Source: Mucilaginibacter rigui (lineage in GTDB: Bacteria; Bacteroidota; Bacteroidia; Sphingobacteriales; Sphingobacteriaceae). From it: DNA of 64,000 nt. This document shows, piece by piece, positions 1 to 7,182 of this stretch. The position numbers and the translations under genes were made by a program. Positions within the stretch are counted from its first letter, which is position 1. Every line of letters starts with the position of its first letter. The stretch is from assembly GCF_014773275.1 (NCBI RefSeq), contig NZ_JACWMW010000002.1:310001-374000 (forward strand), written 5' to 3'. The notes under the pieces were generated by a model. The model was not told the origin of the DNA and made no database searches. It worked only from the letters and a program-made list of their open reading frames with translations.

Positions 1-2
1 TA

Positions 3-1505
3 AGCCATGCCGACACGCTTATTAAAGGTAATTTTAACGCCGCGCCACAGCTTAAGTTTGACAGTACCGCAATAACCGATTTTTTAAAAGCGCACCCCAA
101 CTTAAATGGTTTCGCAGCCGAATACGCCAAGTTTTACCGTATCAACAAATACCACTATGTGTGGTATGATAGCAAGGGATTGACAGAATCGGCCGGCAAC
201 CTCATTAACCATGTTAGCATTCAGCAAAACGACGGTATATTAAAGGAGATACCTTATAAAGAGGCTCTTTTAAAAATGACTGAAAGTTCTCAGTCGGGCA
301 AAGATAAAACACCATCTATCACCACCGAGTTGATGCTGACCGGGCAGTATTTTAACTATGCTAAAAATGTATGGGGTGGTGCCGAGGCTGATAAAGCAAC
401 CGATATGGGGTGGTATTTGCCACGTAAAAAACTTTCGTACACGGATTTGCTGGCGCACAACCTTAAAAGCGATGCAGGCAGCATAGAGCAGGTTGCGGTA
501 ATACCGCAGTATATGATGCTAAAAAAGGCTCTTAACCATTATCAGCAAGTTGAAAAATCGGGGCCGGATATCCTTTTACCTTCAAAAAGCCCGCTTAATA
601 TATTGTCGCCTGGCGATACCTCTGCATTGTTTGTTCAACTAAAAAACAGGCTCAGGCAGCTTGGCGATTCGACGGTTAATTTTTCAAACGTTTACGATAC
701 GCTGCTTATCAATGCTGTTATGCATTTTAAAGACCGGCATGGCCTTAAACCTGATGGGAAAATAACCAGCGCTTTTTTGAAACAGATAAATGTGCCGTTA
801 CATCAGCGTATTAACCAAATAATTGTAAACCTGGAGCGAATGCGCTGGATACCGGCAGACGACCACGGTAGTGAATTTCTGCTGGTTAATATCCCCGAAT
901 TTAAACTACACTATTATATAAACAACAGCCCCGAATGGGCCTGTAGCGTAGTAGTTGGGAAATCAATGACCAAAACTGTAATATTTAGCGGGCACCTGCA
1001 ATACATTGTGTTTAGCCCGTATTGGTATATCCCGCCCAGCATCATTCAAAAAGAAGTTAAACCAGGCATTACACGCAACCCAAACTACCTGGCTAATCAC
1101 CACATGGAATGGAATGGCGGCAATGTAAGACAGCTGCCCGGTAAAGAAAATTCGTTAGGGTTGGTGAAATTCATCTTCCCAAACTCCAATAACATCTATT
1201 TGCACGATACTCCATCCAAATCGCTTTTTAATGAGGATGTACGGGCTTTTAGCCACGGCTGTATCAGGGTAGAGAAACCCGAAGAGTTAGCGGAACGGCT
1301 ATTAAAACAAAACCCCCGCTGGACCCCGCAAAAAATTCGCGCTGCAATGAACCGTGGTGTAGAGCAAACGGTTGTATTAAAACAAAAGATCCCCGTTTAT
1401 ATAGGTTATTTTACAGCATTTGTTGACCATAATGGGGCCCTTAATTTCAGGGATGATATTTATCAGCGGGATGAACCCCTTTTAAAAATGCTGATGAAAC
1501 CATAG
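3..1505 (+). CDS. L,D-transpeptidase, YcbB/LdtD-like (5' end outside window)
   Basis: Forms 3-3 cross-links in periplasmic peptidoglycan or attaches proteins to it (family knowledge). The reading frame is open back to base 3, so the gene starts outside the window. The first in-frame start-like codon, a GTG at 159, is mid-protein and not a credible start. About 500 residues are visible. A peptidoglycan-binding-like helical segment near 700-800 (AVMHFKDRHGLKPDG) precedes the YkuD catalytic domain, whose signature FSHGCIRV lies at about 1248-1271 and supplies the catalytic Cys (codon 1260-1262). An upstream His in IYLHDTPSK fits the second conserved position. The long region before the catalytic domain fits the YcbB type rather than the short YkuD type. 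Convergent with the deacetylase gene 9 bp downstream. Confident on family; physiological substrate unknown. Confidence 0.88.
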   Translation, partial: SHADTLIKGNFNAAPQLKFDSTAITDFLKAHPNLNGFAAEYAKFYRINKYHYVWYDSKGLTESAGNLINHVSIQQNDGILKEIPYKEALLKMTESSQSGKDKTPSITTELMLTGQYFNYAKNVWGGAEADKATDMGWYLPRKKLSYTDLLAHNLKSDAGSIEQVAVIPQYMMLKKALNHYQQVEKSGPDILLPSKSPLNILSPGDTSALFVQLKNRLRQLGDSTVNFSNVYDTLLINAVMHFKDRHGLKPDGKITSAFLKQINVPLHQRINQIIVNLERMRWIPADDHGSEFLLVNIPEFKLHYYINNSPEWACSVVVGKSMTKTVIFSGHLQYIVFSPYWYIPPSIIQKEVKPGITRNPNYLANHHMEWNGGNVRQLPGKENSLGLVKFIFPNSNNIYLHDTPSKSLFNEDVRAFSHGCIRVEKPEELAERLLKQNPRWTPQKIRAAMNRGVEQTVVLKQKIPVYIGYFTAFVDHNGALNFRDDIYQRDEPLLKMLMKP

Positions 1506-1514
1506 TGCCCTGGC

Positions 1515-2315
1515 TTATTCTGAAAAAACGTGTTGTTCTGCATTTATCAATTCAACAAAGTCGCGGGTACTTGCAAACGGGTAGCCTTTGCTTTGTGCCC
1601 ATCTGATAAACCTTGAAATGCGGTCAACGTATGATATCCCGGAATTATTAATGATGTACCGGGGCAGGCCAAATTTATTGTTCTGATCCAGATCTGTAAA
1701 TTCCCATGGATGAAAATACAGGTTTAGATAACCATCTTTTTTATACGTAGCCGATGCCAGCCATTTGATAAGTGGAAGGGGAAGGTTGTGAAAGCTTAAC
1801 CAAAAAAGAGGGATACGTATTACCGGTGATACAGATGCGGGAAGCTCCAGTAGCTGATGATGGTGATACCAGGTCCTGGGGTCGCTGAAATTATTATACC
1901 TGCCCGGCAGCCAGGTAGGATTGGTAGACGAGTTATAGCTATACCCAGCCGTTATTAATTCATCAGGTCTTACCGGCATCATCCGGGGCATCCTAAACCC
2001 ATTTACCTGGGTTCCGGATAACTCTTCCAGCTTCAATTTAGACCGCAACAGATCTTCTGTTGCAAACGCCGAATGAAAAAAGCCATGCGAAGCTATTTCA
2101 TGCCCTTCATTTACAATCTGTGAAATAACCTCTGGGCGATGAACAGCATAGTTAGCCGTACAATAAAATGTTGCCTTAACTCCCGTAGACCGCAAAATAT
2201 CCAGTACGGCGACAGCCCCCTCTGTAGAAACCGAAAGCTGCTCCTCAAAACTGATATTAATGCCATATTCGGCCGGTAAATCAAACTCTTCTAAATCAAA
2301 ACCCAGTAAGATCAT
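1515..2315 (-). CDS. Polysaccharide deacetylase family protein (NodB fold)
   Basis: Probable metal-dependent carbohydrate deacetylase of the NodB/CE4 superfamily, 266 residues. Motif 1 near the N-terminus reads FDLEEFD, in the position of the TFDD-type catalytic/metal Asp. Motif 2 is HEIASHGFFHS, giving the H-x4-H metal pair. A later FHPWEF matches the His/Trp motif near the C-terminus. There is no signal peptide, so it acts in the cytoplasm or on the inner face of the membrane. It lies 3 bp from the GT2 gene, read in the same direction and just downstream of it, with the GT87-like membrane glycosyltransferase further upstream. This suggests a small lipid-linked glycan modification operon, in which the deacetylase edits a sugar the transferases add. 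Substrate not deducible. Confidence 0.85.
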   Translation of the reverse strand: MILLGFDLEEFDLPAEYGINISFEEQLSVSTEGAVAVLDILRSTGVKATFYCTANYAVHRPEVISQIVNEGHEIASHGFFHSAFATEDLLRSKLKLEELSGTQVNGFRMPRMMPVRPDELITAGYSYNSSTNPTWLPGRYNNFSDPRTWYHHHQLLELPASVSPVIRIPLFWLSFHNLPLPLIKWLASATYKKDGYLNLYFHPWEFTDLDQNNKFGLPRYIINNSGISYVDRISRFIRWAQSKGYPFASTRDFVELINAEQHVFSE

Positions 2316-2318
2316 TGG

Positions 2319-3272
2319 TTATGCGGATAATTCTTCAGGTATACCAAGCAAATTGGTTGTACGTACAATATAATTGGGGCGTTGTTTTGCCTGCATAAAT
2401 AATTTACCCAGGTACATGCCTATAATGCCCAATACAAATAACTGTAACCCTCCAAAAAAAGCGACGGTAGCAATAAGTGAGGCCCACCCGGAAACCGCTA
2501 TTAAACCAAAAAAATGACTTATAAGTATATAAGGAATATATAAAAGGGATGAAAGCGAAAAAATAAGGCCTATAAACGTGGCCGCATATAAAGGGCGTAC
2601 GCTAAAAGACATTGTACTATTAAGCGCTAATTTAAACAACTTGTAAATTGAATAACTTGCCTCGCCGGAAAATCGCGCGGCCGGAGTATATGGTATTCCT
2701 TTCTGTTTAAAGCCAACCCATTTTATCATGCCCCTGAAAAAGATATCGTACTCGTTTATCTGTTTCAGCTCCGCAACAACTTTTTTATCTATCAGCCTGA
2801 AATCGGCAATGCCATCTTCCATCTGAATTTCAGACAGCATATTAACGCCCTTATAAAATAGTTTAGATGCCACCTTCTGAAATGATTTAACATGCTCGTT
2901 TGCCTTTTCGCGATAGGTATAAACAACGTCGTAGCCGCTTTCCCAAAGCCTTATCATTTCAATTATTAAACGTGGCGGGTGCTGCATATCAGCATCAATT
3001 GTAATAACGGCATCGCCATTGGCAAACTCGATACCCGCTTGCAGCGCTCGGTCTTTCCCGAAATTTCTGGACAGTTCAATAAAATAAACATGATGATGCA
3101 TTTCGTGCTGCACCTTTATTTCATTTAAAGTATTATCGGTACTGCCGTCGTCAACAAAAATACACTCGTAAGTATAGTTAATATCGCTAAAAAGCTTTTG
3201 AAGCTCACTAACCATATAACTGATATTACGCTCTTCATTATGAGCAGGGATAATTATAGAGATCTTACGCAT
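2319..3272 (-). CDS. Glycosyltransferase family 2, polyprenyl-phosphate type
   Basis: Likely transfers a sugar from a nucleotide donor to polyprenyl phosphate at the inner membrane (DPM1/GtrB/ArnC-like). The GT-A domain covers about residues 1-220, with SIIIPAHNEE at the N-terminus, VDDGSTD for nucleotide binding and a DADMQHPP segment carrying the metal-binding DxD-type motif. Two hydrophobic segments near residues 240-305 are the usual C-terminal transmembrane pair. The frame is open upstream to 3323, but the start at 3272 (MRKISIIIPAHNEE) is preferred because the family fold begins there and the extra 17 residues are not family-like. Length then is 317 residues, normal for the family. Probably co-transcribed with the deacetylase 3 bp downstream. 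Confidence 0.88.
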   Translation of the reverse strand: MRKISIIIPAHNEERNISYMVSELQKLFSDINYTYECIFVDDGSTDNTLNEIKVQHEMHHHVYFIELSRNFGKDRALQAGIEFANGDAVITIDADMQHPPRLIIEMIRLWESGYDVVYTYREKANEHVKSFQKVASKLFYKGVNMLSEIQMEDGIADFRLIDKKVVAELKQINEYDIFFRGMIKWVGFKQKGIPYTPAARFSGEASYSIYKLFKLALNSTMSFSVRPLYAATFIGLIFSLSSLLYIPYILISHFFGLIAVSGWASLIATVAFFGGLQLFVLGIIGMYLGKLFMQAKQRPNYIVRTTNLLGIPEELSA

Positions 3273-3481
3273 AGGGGTATTGATGATGTAAAGATACCAC
3301 TGTAATTTAAATGTTACAAGCACAAGGCTGCGTAACTAAAACATTACAACGAACGGACAAATCACAACAAAAACGTTACAATTAAAGTATTACGTAACTA
3401 TACGGGCATATATAACAATCAAATGGTTATTTTTCTTCTTTATCTTGGTTGATAACAATGTGTTGATGAGTTGATGAAACG

Positions 3482-4696
3482 CTATTGAACAACTTCCGGG
3501 CTTCCTTCGTCAGAAAATTTAGCGGTAAGGGTTTCGTATATAATTTTTAGCCATATCAGCAGGCATGGTAACGCTTTTAATTTATAAGGCCGGATATAAG
3601 TGACACTGATATTTTTTATAAAAACATCGGCAAACGGAAAGCTTGTAATTACGATTGCAAAAACCAATAGAGAAATCTCCAGAATAGTAACCGGGCGGTT
3701 TACATTCATAAACCAGATGGCAACTCCGCTAAAAGCAATGATGTACGTAGCCGATTCGGCCGAACTGCTGAATATGACGGTGAAAATTAACACCGAAGCG
3801 AGGATGAGCAACTGATACCTGGCCGACTTAAAATACTTTATCCTTATATAAGATAAGGCGAACAGAAACATAGCCGGAGCTATAACATATATGCTTTGAA
3901 ACCCGGGAATATTAAAAACCCGGCGAATGATCCCCATTACAGAAATATCCTGCATGTCAGACCCTGCATTTTCCGCATTTTTCGCCACCAGGTCATGGTA
4001 CCATGCCGAATATGTTTTTAATATGAATTCGGGCGAAGATATAGCCATTGGCAATACAAATAACACTACCGACCAAAAAACAAGACTGGCTATTAATTTC
4101 AGCTTATGATCAGAAAAGAAAAAGAATGCCAAGCCAACTATCCCGTATAATTTGGTAAATGTTCCTAATGCTATCATTAGTGCAGCCCAAAAGTCTTTTT
4201 CTTTCCTGATAAAATAAAAGCTGAATATAATTAGCGCGGTGATGATGGGATTAAACTGAAAAAAAATTGATGAAGCGATTATCTCATTAGCGCACAACAG
4301 CATAATAATGAGATAACCATTATTCTTAATTGGCAACACCTGGAAGGCTTTGAACAATATAAAAACATTAAACAGTACCCAAAGCATTGCCCCAACGCCA
4401 TCGGGCAATAAAGCAAATGGGGCTATAATCAGCGAGAAAACCGGCCCGTAATGATTGCGGTCATAATAATATTCGGGCTGTGGGGTATACAGGCTCTGCT
4501 GGTGTATTACATTTAAAAAATTATGCTTAAAAATAAGGTAGTTATTGGGTGGCTGATGGCTTATTAACCCGCGCAATACAATAAAGAGCCCTATTCCAAA
4601 CCAAATGGTATATACAAATCGTTTATTGTAAATTAATTTGTTGAGGCCTTGTTTTACACCTGGGAGATAGGTTTTTATACTACTTGCTTTAAACAT
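3482..4696 (-). CDS. GT87-like polytopic membrane glycosyltransferase (DUF2029)
   Basis: A 404-residue protein with many hydrophobic segments, resembling the GT-C fold mannosyltransferases of the GT87/DUF2029 family that use polyprenyl-phosphate sugars on the periplasmic side. Visible features are an early transmembrane helix (about residues 28-46), a periplasmic-loop-like stretch with YYYDRNHYGPVFSLIIAPF, in which acidic and aromatic residues are typical of GT-C first loops, then roughly eight to ten more hydrophobic helices. Family assignment rests on topology and this loop, not on a diagnostic motif. Located upstream of the GT2 gene on the same strand, separated by about 210 bp; the GT2 enzyme could make its lipid-linked donor (inference). 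Confidence 0.7.
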   Translation of the reverse strand: MFKASSIKTYLPGVKQGLNKLIYNKRFVYTIWFGIGLFIVLRGLISHQPPNNYLIFKHNFLNVIHQQSLYTPQPEYYYDRNHYGPVFSLIIAPFALLPDGVGAMLWVLFNVFILFKAFQVLPIKNNGYLIIMLLCANEIIASSIFFQFNPIITALIIFSFYFIRKEKDFWAALMIALGTFTKLYGIVGLAFFFFSDHKLKLIASLVFWSVVLFVLPMAISSPEFILKTYSAWYHDLVAKNAENAGSDMQDISVMGIIRRVFNIPGFQSIYVIAPAMFLFALSYIRIKYFKSARYQLLILASVLIFTVIFSSSAESATYIIAFSGVAIWFMNVNRPVTILEISLLVFAIVITSFPFADVFIKNISVTYIRPYKLKALPCLLIWLKIIYETLTAKFSDEGSPEVVQ

Positions 4697-4788
4697 GGTT
4701 TAGGGGTATTTGACATGTGCGTTTTTTGCTAAAGAACGGGCAAATTTAGGATATATGGTAATATAGTACATCCTACAGGCTAAACAGC

Positions 4789-4821
4789 AAGGCCCTCTAA
4801 AGTATATATTTAGAAGGCCTT
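4789..4821 (-). terminator. Hairpin downstream of tRNA-Pro(TGG)
   Basis: AAGGCCCTCTAAA (4789-4801) pairs with TTTAGAAGGCCTT (4809-4821) with one mismatch and a 7-nt loop. It lies 25 bp beyond the 3' end of the minus-strand tRNA and also downstream-facing for nothing on the plus strand, so it most likely ends the tRNA transcript. There is no long T-run, which is common in this phylum. Confidence 0.55.
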
Positions 4822-4846
4822 ATTGTTTATTGAGTATCGCTTGTTG

Positions 4847-4920
4847 TCGGGATGGCAGGATTCGAACCTGCGGCCTCCACATCCCAAATGTGGCGCGATA
4901 CCGGGCTACGCTACATCCCG
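4847..4920 (-). tRNA. tRNA-Pro (anticodon TGG)
   Basis: Read on the minus strand the gene begins CGGGATG at 4920 and ends with the matching CATCCCG and discriminator A at 4847. The anticodon arm is CCACA-TTTGGGA-TGTGG, giving anticodon TGG. The T-arm contains GGTTCGAATCC. No CCA is encoded. 74 nt. This is the second proline isoacceptor next to the GGG gene two kilobases away and, unlike that one, shows no integration scars. Confidence 0.95.
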
Positions 4921-4982
4921 AAAGGGTTGCAAATGTAACTTTATAAAAAGTATTGTCAAGGGGAAAATTAAATCTTATAAAA

Positions 4983-5387
4983 TTAACCTCCGATGTTTAC
5001 GCCTGATAGGTTAAAATCCTGGTCAACGTCAACTATTATCGTGTGACCCCAAAACAGATCATTGTCGTTAAAATATATTTCAAAGCTTCCCTCAGAAAAT
5101 GCCAGTACACCTTTAAATTCAATGGTTTGCATAAAGGCCTCTTCACTAACAGGCGCTTCATTTTCTTCCAGCCACTCGCTATTTTTATCTTCGATAAGCG
5201 CATTTGCTGCAAACTGCTTTACCTGGTTGAGGTTGCTGTTTAGCCAGTTATTTATTTGCGTTGCTAAATGGGCGGCCTTTTCCAGGTCATCTGTATCAAA
5301 ATCAACCAGGGTGATTTCGTATTGCCCGTGATTATAAGTAAGAGTACCTGTAAAGTTACTGGTTTCAGCATTGAAGTTTAAATTCAT
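4983..5387 (-). CDS. DUF2262/DUF2004-like hypothetical protein
   Basis: A 134-residue soluble, acidic protein without signal peptide or membrane segment. The C-terminal FNDNDLFWGHTIIVDVD resembles the FWGH-I-V ending typical of DUF2262/DUF2004-like proteins, and the N-terminal half fits their beta-rich start followed by a helix (AAHLATQINNWLNSNLNQVKQFA). Function of these families is not established, although members often occur in polymorphic-toxin immunity neighbourhoods; nothing nearby here shows a toxin partner. The gene sits between tRNA-Pro(TGG) and the att scar of the decayed element, with its start only 28 bp from the scar at 5415. It could belong to the core genome or be the last gene of the island. 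Confidence 0.65.
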   Translation of the reverse strand: MNLNFNAETSNFTGTLTYNHGQYEITLVDFDTDDLEKAAHLATQINNWLNSNLNQVKQFAANALIEDKNSEWLEENEAPVSEEAFMQTIEFKGVLAFSEGSFEIYFNDNDLFWGHTIIVDVDQDFNLSGVNIGG

Positions 5388-5414
5388 ACTTTGGATAGGT
5401 GTTTAGTTGTTTTT

Positions 5415-5458
5415 GTCGGGATGGCGGGATTCGAACCCACGACCTCCAGCACCCCATG
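5415..5458 (-). repeat. Distal att repeat: truncated tRNA-Pro(GGG) 3' half
   Basis: These 44 bases are identical to 6870-6913, which is the 3' half of the intact tRNA-Pro(GGG) from the anticodon loop to one base past the discriminator. Here the sequence leaves the tRNA after CCATG (5458), so no complete tRNA exists at this site. A 3'-half tRNA copy at the far end of a segment holding an integrase remnant is the classical signature of tyrosine-recombinase integration. This is the outer attachment site. Confidence 0.9.
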
Positions 5459-5749
5459 ATTGCCGTATATCGTCTTAATTGTTGTTAAATTGATTAATAA
5501 ACGCTGTATTTTCGCTTTGTTCCTTTCGAGGGGTAAACAAAGAGGTAAACAATTTAAATTTACTAATCTGTTTTGTGTTTTCCATATCTGTTTTAGTTTA
5601 GTGAATGAATGATTATGATGCCCATACAGGCGTAAGGAAAAACTAAATGCAAGGAGGAATGGAATAAGGTAGTACAAGGGCTTGTGTTTATACTGGAAAT
5701 TCCTTGCCTTGTGTTGTTCCTAGTGCCTAACTTTGCCAAATAATCATCT

Positions 5750-5980
5750 TCACTCACTTAACTTATTCTTACACTCTTCTAACTGCTGTTTTAGCTTTGC
5801 ATTCTCCTTTTCAAGTGCTGCGTTATCCATCGCCGTTAGGAACGCTTTATAACTTCCGTAAGTATCCAACTCTCTTAAGAAGGGTAGTATTATTCCATAA
5901 ACATCATGGGGGCTGTCCTTAACGGTTATAACGTGTTCAAACGTTTGATTTAATCTGAGTTCACAGATGTCAATGTACAC
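5750..5980 (-). CDS. Small hypothetical ORF in decayed element, coiled-coil C-terminus
   Basis: A 76-residue reading frame with no family I recognise. The first 50 residues are mixed helix/strand in character (DVYGIILPFLRELDTYGSYKAF). The last 25 form a charged heptad-like coiled coil (LEKENAKLKQQLEECKNKL). Its start overlaps the end of the upstream ORF 5950-6228 by 31 bp in another frame. It may be an independent small gene of the element or the second half of one gene broken by a frameshift; the two products together would be about 160 residues. The coiled-coil ending argues that it is or was translated. Low confidence that it is functional. Confidence 0.4.
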   Translation of the reverse strand: MYIDICELRLNQTFEHVITVKDSPHDVYGIILPFLRELDTYGSYKAFLTAMDNAALEKENAKLKQQLEECKNKLSE

Positions 5981-6228
5981 TTATCGGTTTTACTATAGAT
6001 GTCCCACATTATTCTACCAGCGTCTAAAAGCTGAAATCCACCGACCGTTAAAAACTTAGGTTCTCCATCATCAGATACAAACTTAAACTTGTATTGTCGT
6101 CTACCATCGGATGTGCTTTCTGCTAATAGTTCAATTCTTGGTATCTTCGAAAGATACCCTAAGTTATTATCCCCAATCCAATTACCCTCTGGAAAGAAAC
6201 CTATATAAGTCATATGATAAATAATCAA
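5950..6228 (-). CDS. Small hypothetical ORF in decayed element
   Basis: A 92-residue frame, possibly starting at the second Met (MTYIGFFPEGN). It has no signal peptide or membrane segment and no recognised family. The composition is protein-like, with a beta-rich middle (RQYKFKFVSDDGEPKFLTVGG). Its end overlaps the next ORF by 31 bp. Flanked by the int remnant upstream and by the distal att repeat downstream, so it is probably leftover cargo of the integrated element. May be an intact small gene or the 5' part of a frameshifted one. Confidence 0.4.
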   Translation of the reverse strand: MIIYHMTYIGFFPEGNWIGDNNLGYLSKIPRIELLAESTSDGRRQYKFKFVSDDGEPKFLTVGGFQLLDAGRIMWDIYSKTDKCTLTSVNSD

Positions 6229-6309
6229 ATGCTAATATAGTTATACTTGCACAAACCCATTGTAAAAGTTTAGAACATGCAGCCACCAGGCTTATTATCA
6301 CCAAACGAA

Positions 6310-6765
6310 TCATCGGTTTTTTCGAGCCTTGTTAACACTTTTTCCTATAACCCGTTTAGGCCAAGGCAGGTTTCTCAATTTGCTGTGACATGTTGAAGTC
6401 GGGATGGCGGTTCGAGTGTGTTCTTTTTGTTTAAGATGAGCCTCAAACAATTCAAAGCTAAATACCTCTTTCCCTTCATCGAACCCCTTTAGTATTGATT
6501 GGGCTTCGGTTAGCTTTGTTTGTAGAATGGCATTGCACTCTTTATAGGATAAATGCGCCTTTCGAAATTTGCCTAATCCATTGTCCTCTATTTCTGCCGA
6601 CTTCCAGTCCTCGGCCTTACATCGAAACTTTAAAGTTTGATTAGTAACAAGCATACTTATTGAGTAGTATTTGCTTAATCGATCGTGAGTTAACCTTAAG
6701 GCAACGGCAAACTCATTGTTTGATAACCGTTGTTTTGTTTTAAGTACAATTGCTAATGTAGCCAT
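6310..6765 (-). pseudogene. Tyrosine recombinase (phage integrase) N-terminal remnant
   Basis: 151 codons. Residues 1 to about 118 look like the arm-DNA-binding plus SAM-like N-terminal region of Bacteroidota integrases (start MATLAIVLKTKQRLSNNEFA, then the RKAHLSYKECNAILQTKLTEA helix). A full integrase is about 400 residues, and the catalytic domain with its R-H-R-Y residues is missing. The frame runs through an 18-bp partial copy of the att core (6398-6415, read as RTAIPT) and ends soon after in residues unlike an integrase, so the break coincides with an att-like junction. The start lies 105 bp from the intact tRNA and reads away from it, the normal arrangement. Non-functional as a recombinase. 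Confidence 0.75.
6398..6415 (-). repeat. Third, partial att core inside int remnant
   Basis: GTCGGGATGGCGG at 6398-6410 is identical to the first 13 bases of the 44-bp att core, and TTCGA follows at 6411-6415 as in the core but with two bases (GA) missing. It is in the same orientation as the two full copies. It matches tRNA-Pro(GGG) better than tRNA-Pro(TGG), which differs at base 12. A 13-base exact match plus continuation is unlikely by chance within 1.4 kb. Confidence 0.6.
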
Positions 6766-6869
6766 AATAGGGGTTGTTATGACAGTTTAAAGGTCAACAA
6801 TCAGCAAAAAAGCATATTCAATCGGTTATCAAATCCTTTCAAATATGCTCTCTTTCTGTTACTTTTTCC

Positions 6870-6913
6870 GTCGGGATGGCGGGATTCGAACCCACGACCT
6901 CCAGCACCCCATG
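6870..6913 (-). repeat. Proximal att repeat within intact tRNA-Pro(GGG)
   Basis: The tRNA-side copy of the 44-bp direct repeat, identical to 5415-5458. It spans from the anticodon loop to one base beyond the discriminator, so integration left the tRNA complete because the element carried the 3' half. Confidence 0.9.
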
Positions 6914-6944
6914 CTGGCGCGATACCGGGCTACGCTACATCCCG
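6871..6944 (-). tRNA. tRNA-Pro (anticodon GGG)
   Basis: Minus-strand gene beginning CGGGATG at 6944 and ending CATCCCG plus discriminator A at 6871. The anticodon arm CCAGC-ATGGGGT-GCTGG gives anticodon GGG. T-arm GGTTCGAATCC. No CCA encoded. 74 nt, structurally intact. It is the integration target for the element on its 3' side, and its 5' end plus upstream flank is duplicated at 9009-9064. Confidence 0.95.
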
Positions 6945-6990
6945 AAAAACTTCGGTTACAAATATAATAATGGGAATTAATTCGGCAAGG
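6934..6990. repeat. Direct repeat copy A (tRNA 5' end plus upstream flank)
   Basis: 57 bp covering the first 11 bases of tRNA-Pro(GGG) and its upstream flank to TTCGGCAAGG at 6990. It recurs at 9009-9064 with one indel and two substitutions. The two copies bracket the MACPF gene. The non-coding flank is included, so this is not simply a tRNA similarity. Confidence 0.85.
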
Positions 6991-7032
6991 ATTGAATATT
7001 GATTGCAGAATAAATCACATATATGTTTTTGT

Positions 7033-7068
7033 ATAACGGCAGGCCCTTCGGGAAGCGCCTGCCGTTAT
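7033..7068. terminator. Strong hairpin downstream of the MACPF gene
   Basis: ATAACGGCAGGC (7033-7044) pairs perfectly with GCCTGCCGTTAT (7057-7068) around a 12-nt loop. It lies about 115 bp beyond the stop of the minus-strand MACPF gene. There is no T-run on either strand, so it is a terminator or transcript-stabilising hairpin by position only. The rest of 6991-7182 is AT-rich and without a gene. Confidence 0.5.
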
Positions 7069-7182
7069 CGTATACGGTTTGATTCTGAAAAACAACTTGA
7101 GCAAATCTTTGAATTATATCGTAAATAACGAATACAAACAACAAAAATTTACGCTATTGCGCGGATAAACAACAAATTATAA

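Larger units (their letters stand above)
5459..6869. mobile_element. Decayed integrative element in tRNA-Pro(GGG)
   Basis: About 1.4 kb bounded by the perfect 44-bp direct repeats 5415-5458 and 6870-6913. It contains a tyrosine-recombinase gene cut after its N-terminal domain (6310-6765), beginning about 100 bp from the intact tRNA and reading away from it, and two small overlapping ORFs (5750-6228). An internal partial copy of the att core at 6398-6415 divides it into two blocks, suggesting two successive insertions or an internal recombination followed by loss of cargo. The stretch 5459-5749 has no credible gene. With the catalytic domain gone, the element cannot excise itself. Confidence 0.8.

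Noticed and set aside
159..164. GTG at 159 as the start of the L,D-transpeptidase
   Set aside because: The frame is open to base 3 and the encoded sequence before it is protein-like, so the gene simply starts outside the window.
5384..5677. 97-codon minus-strand ORF in the element
   Set aside because: Its C-terminal part is a translation of the tRNA-derived att repeat and the rest has no gene-like character.
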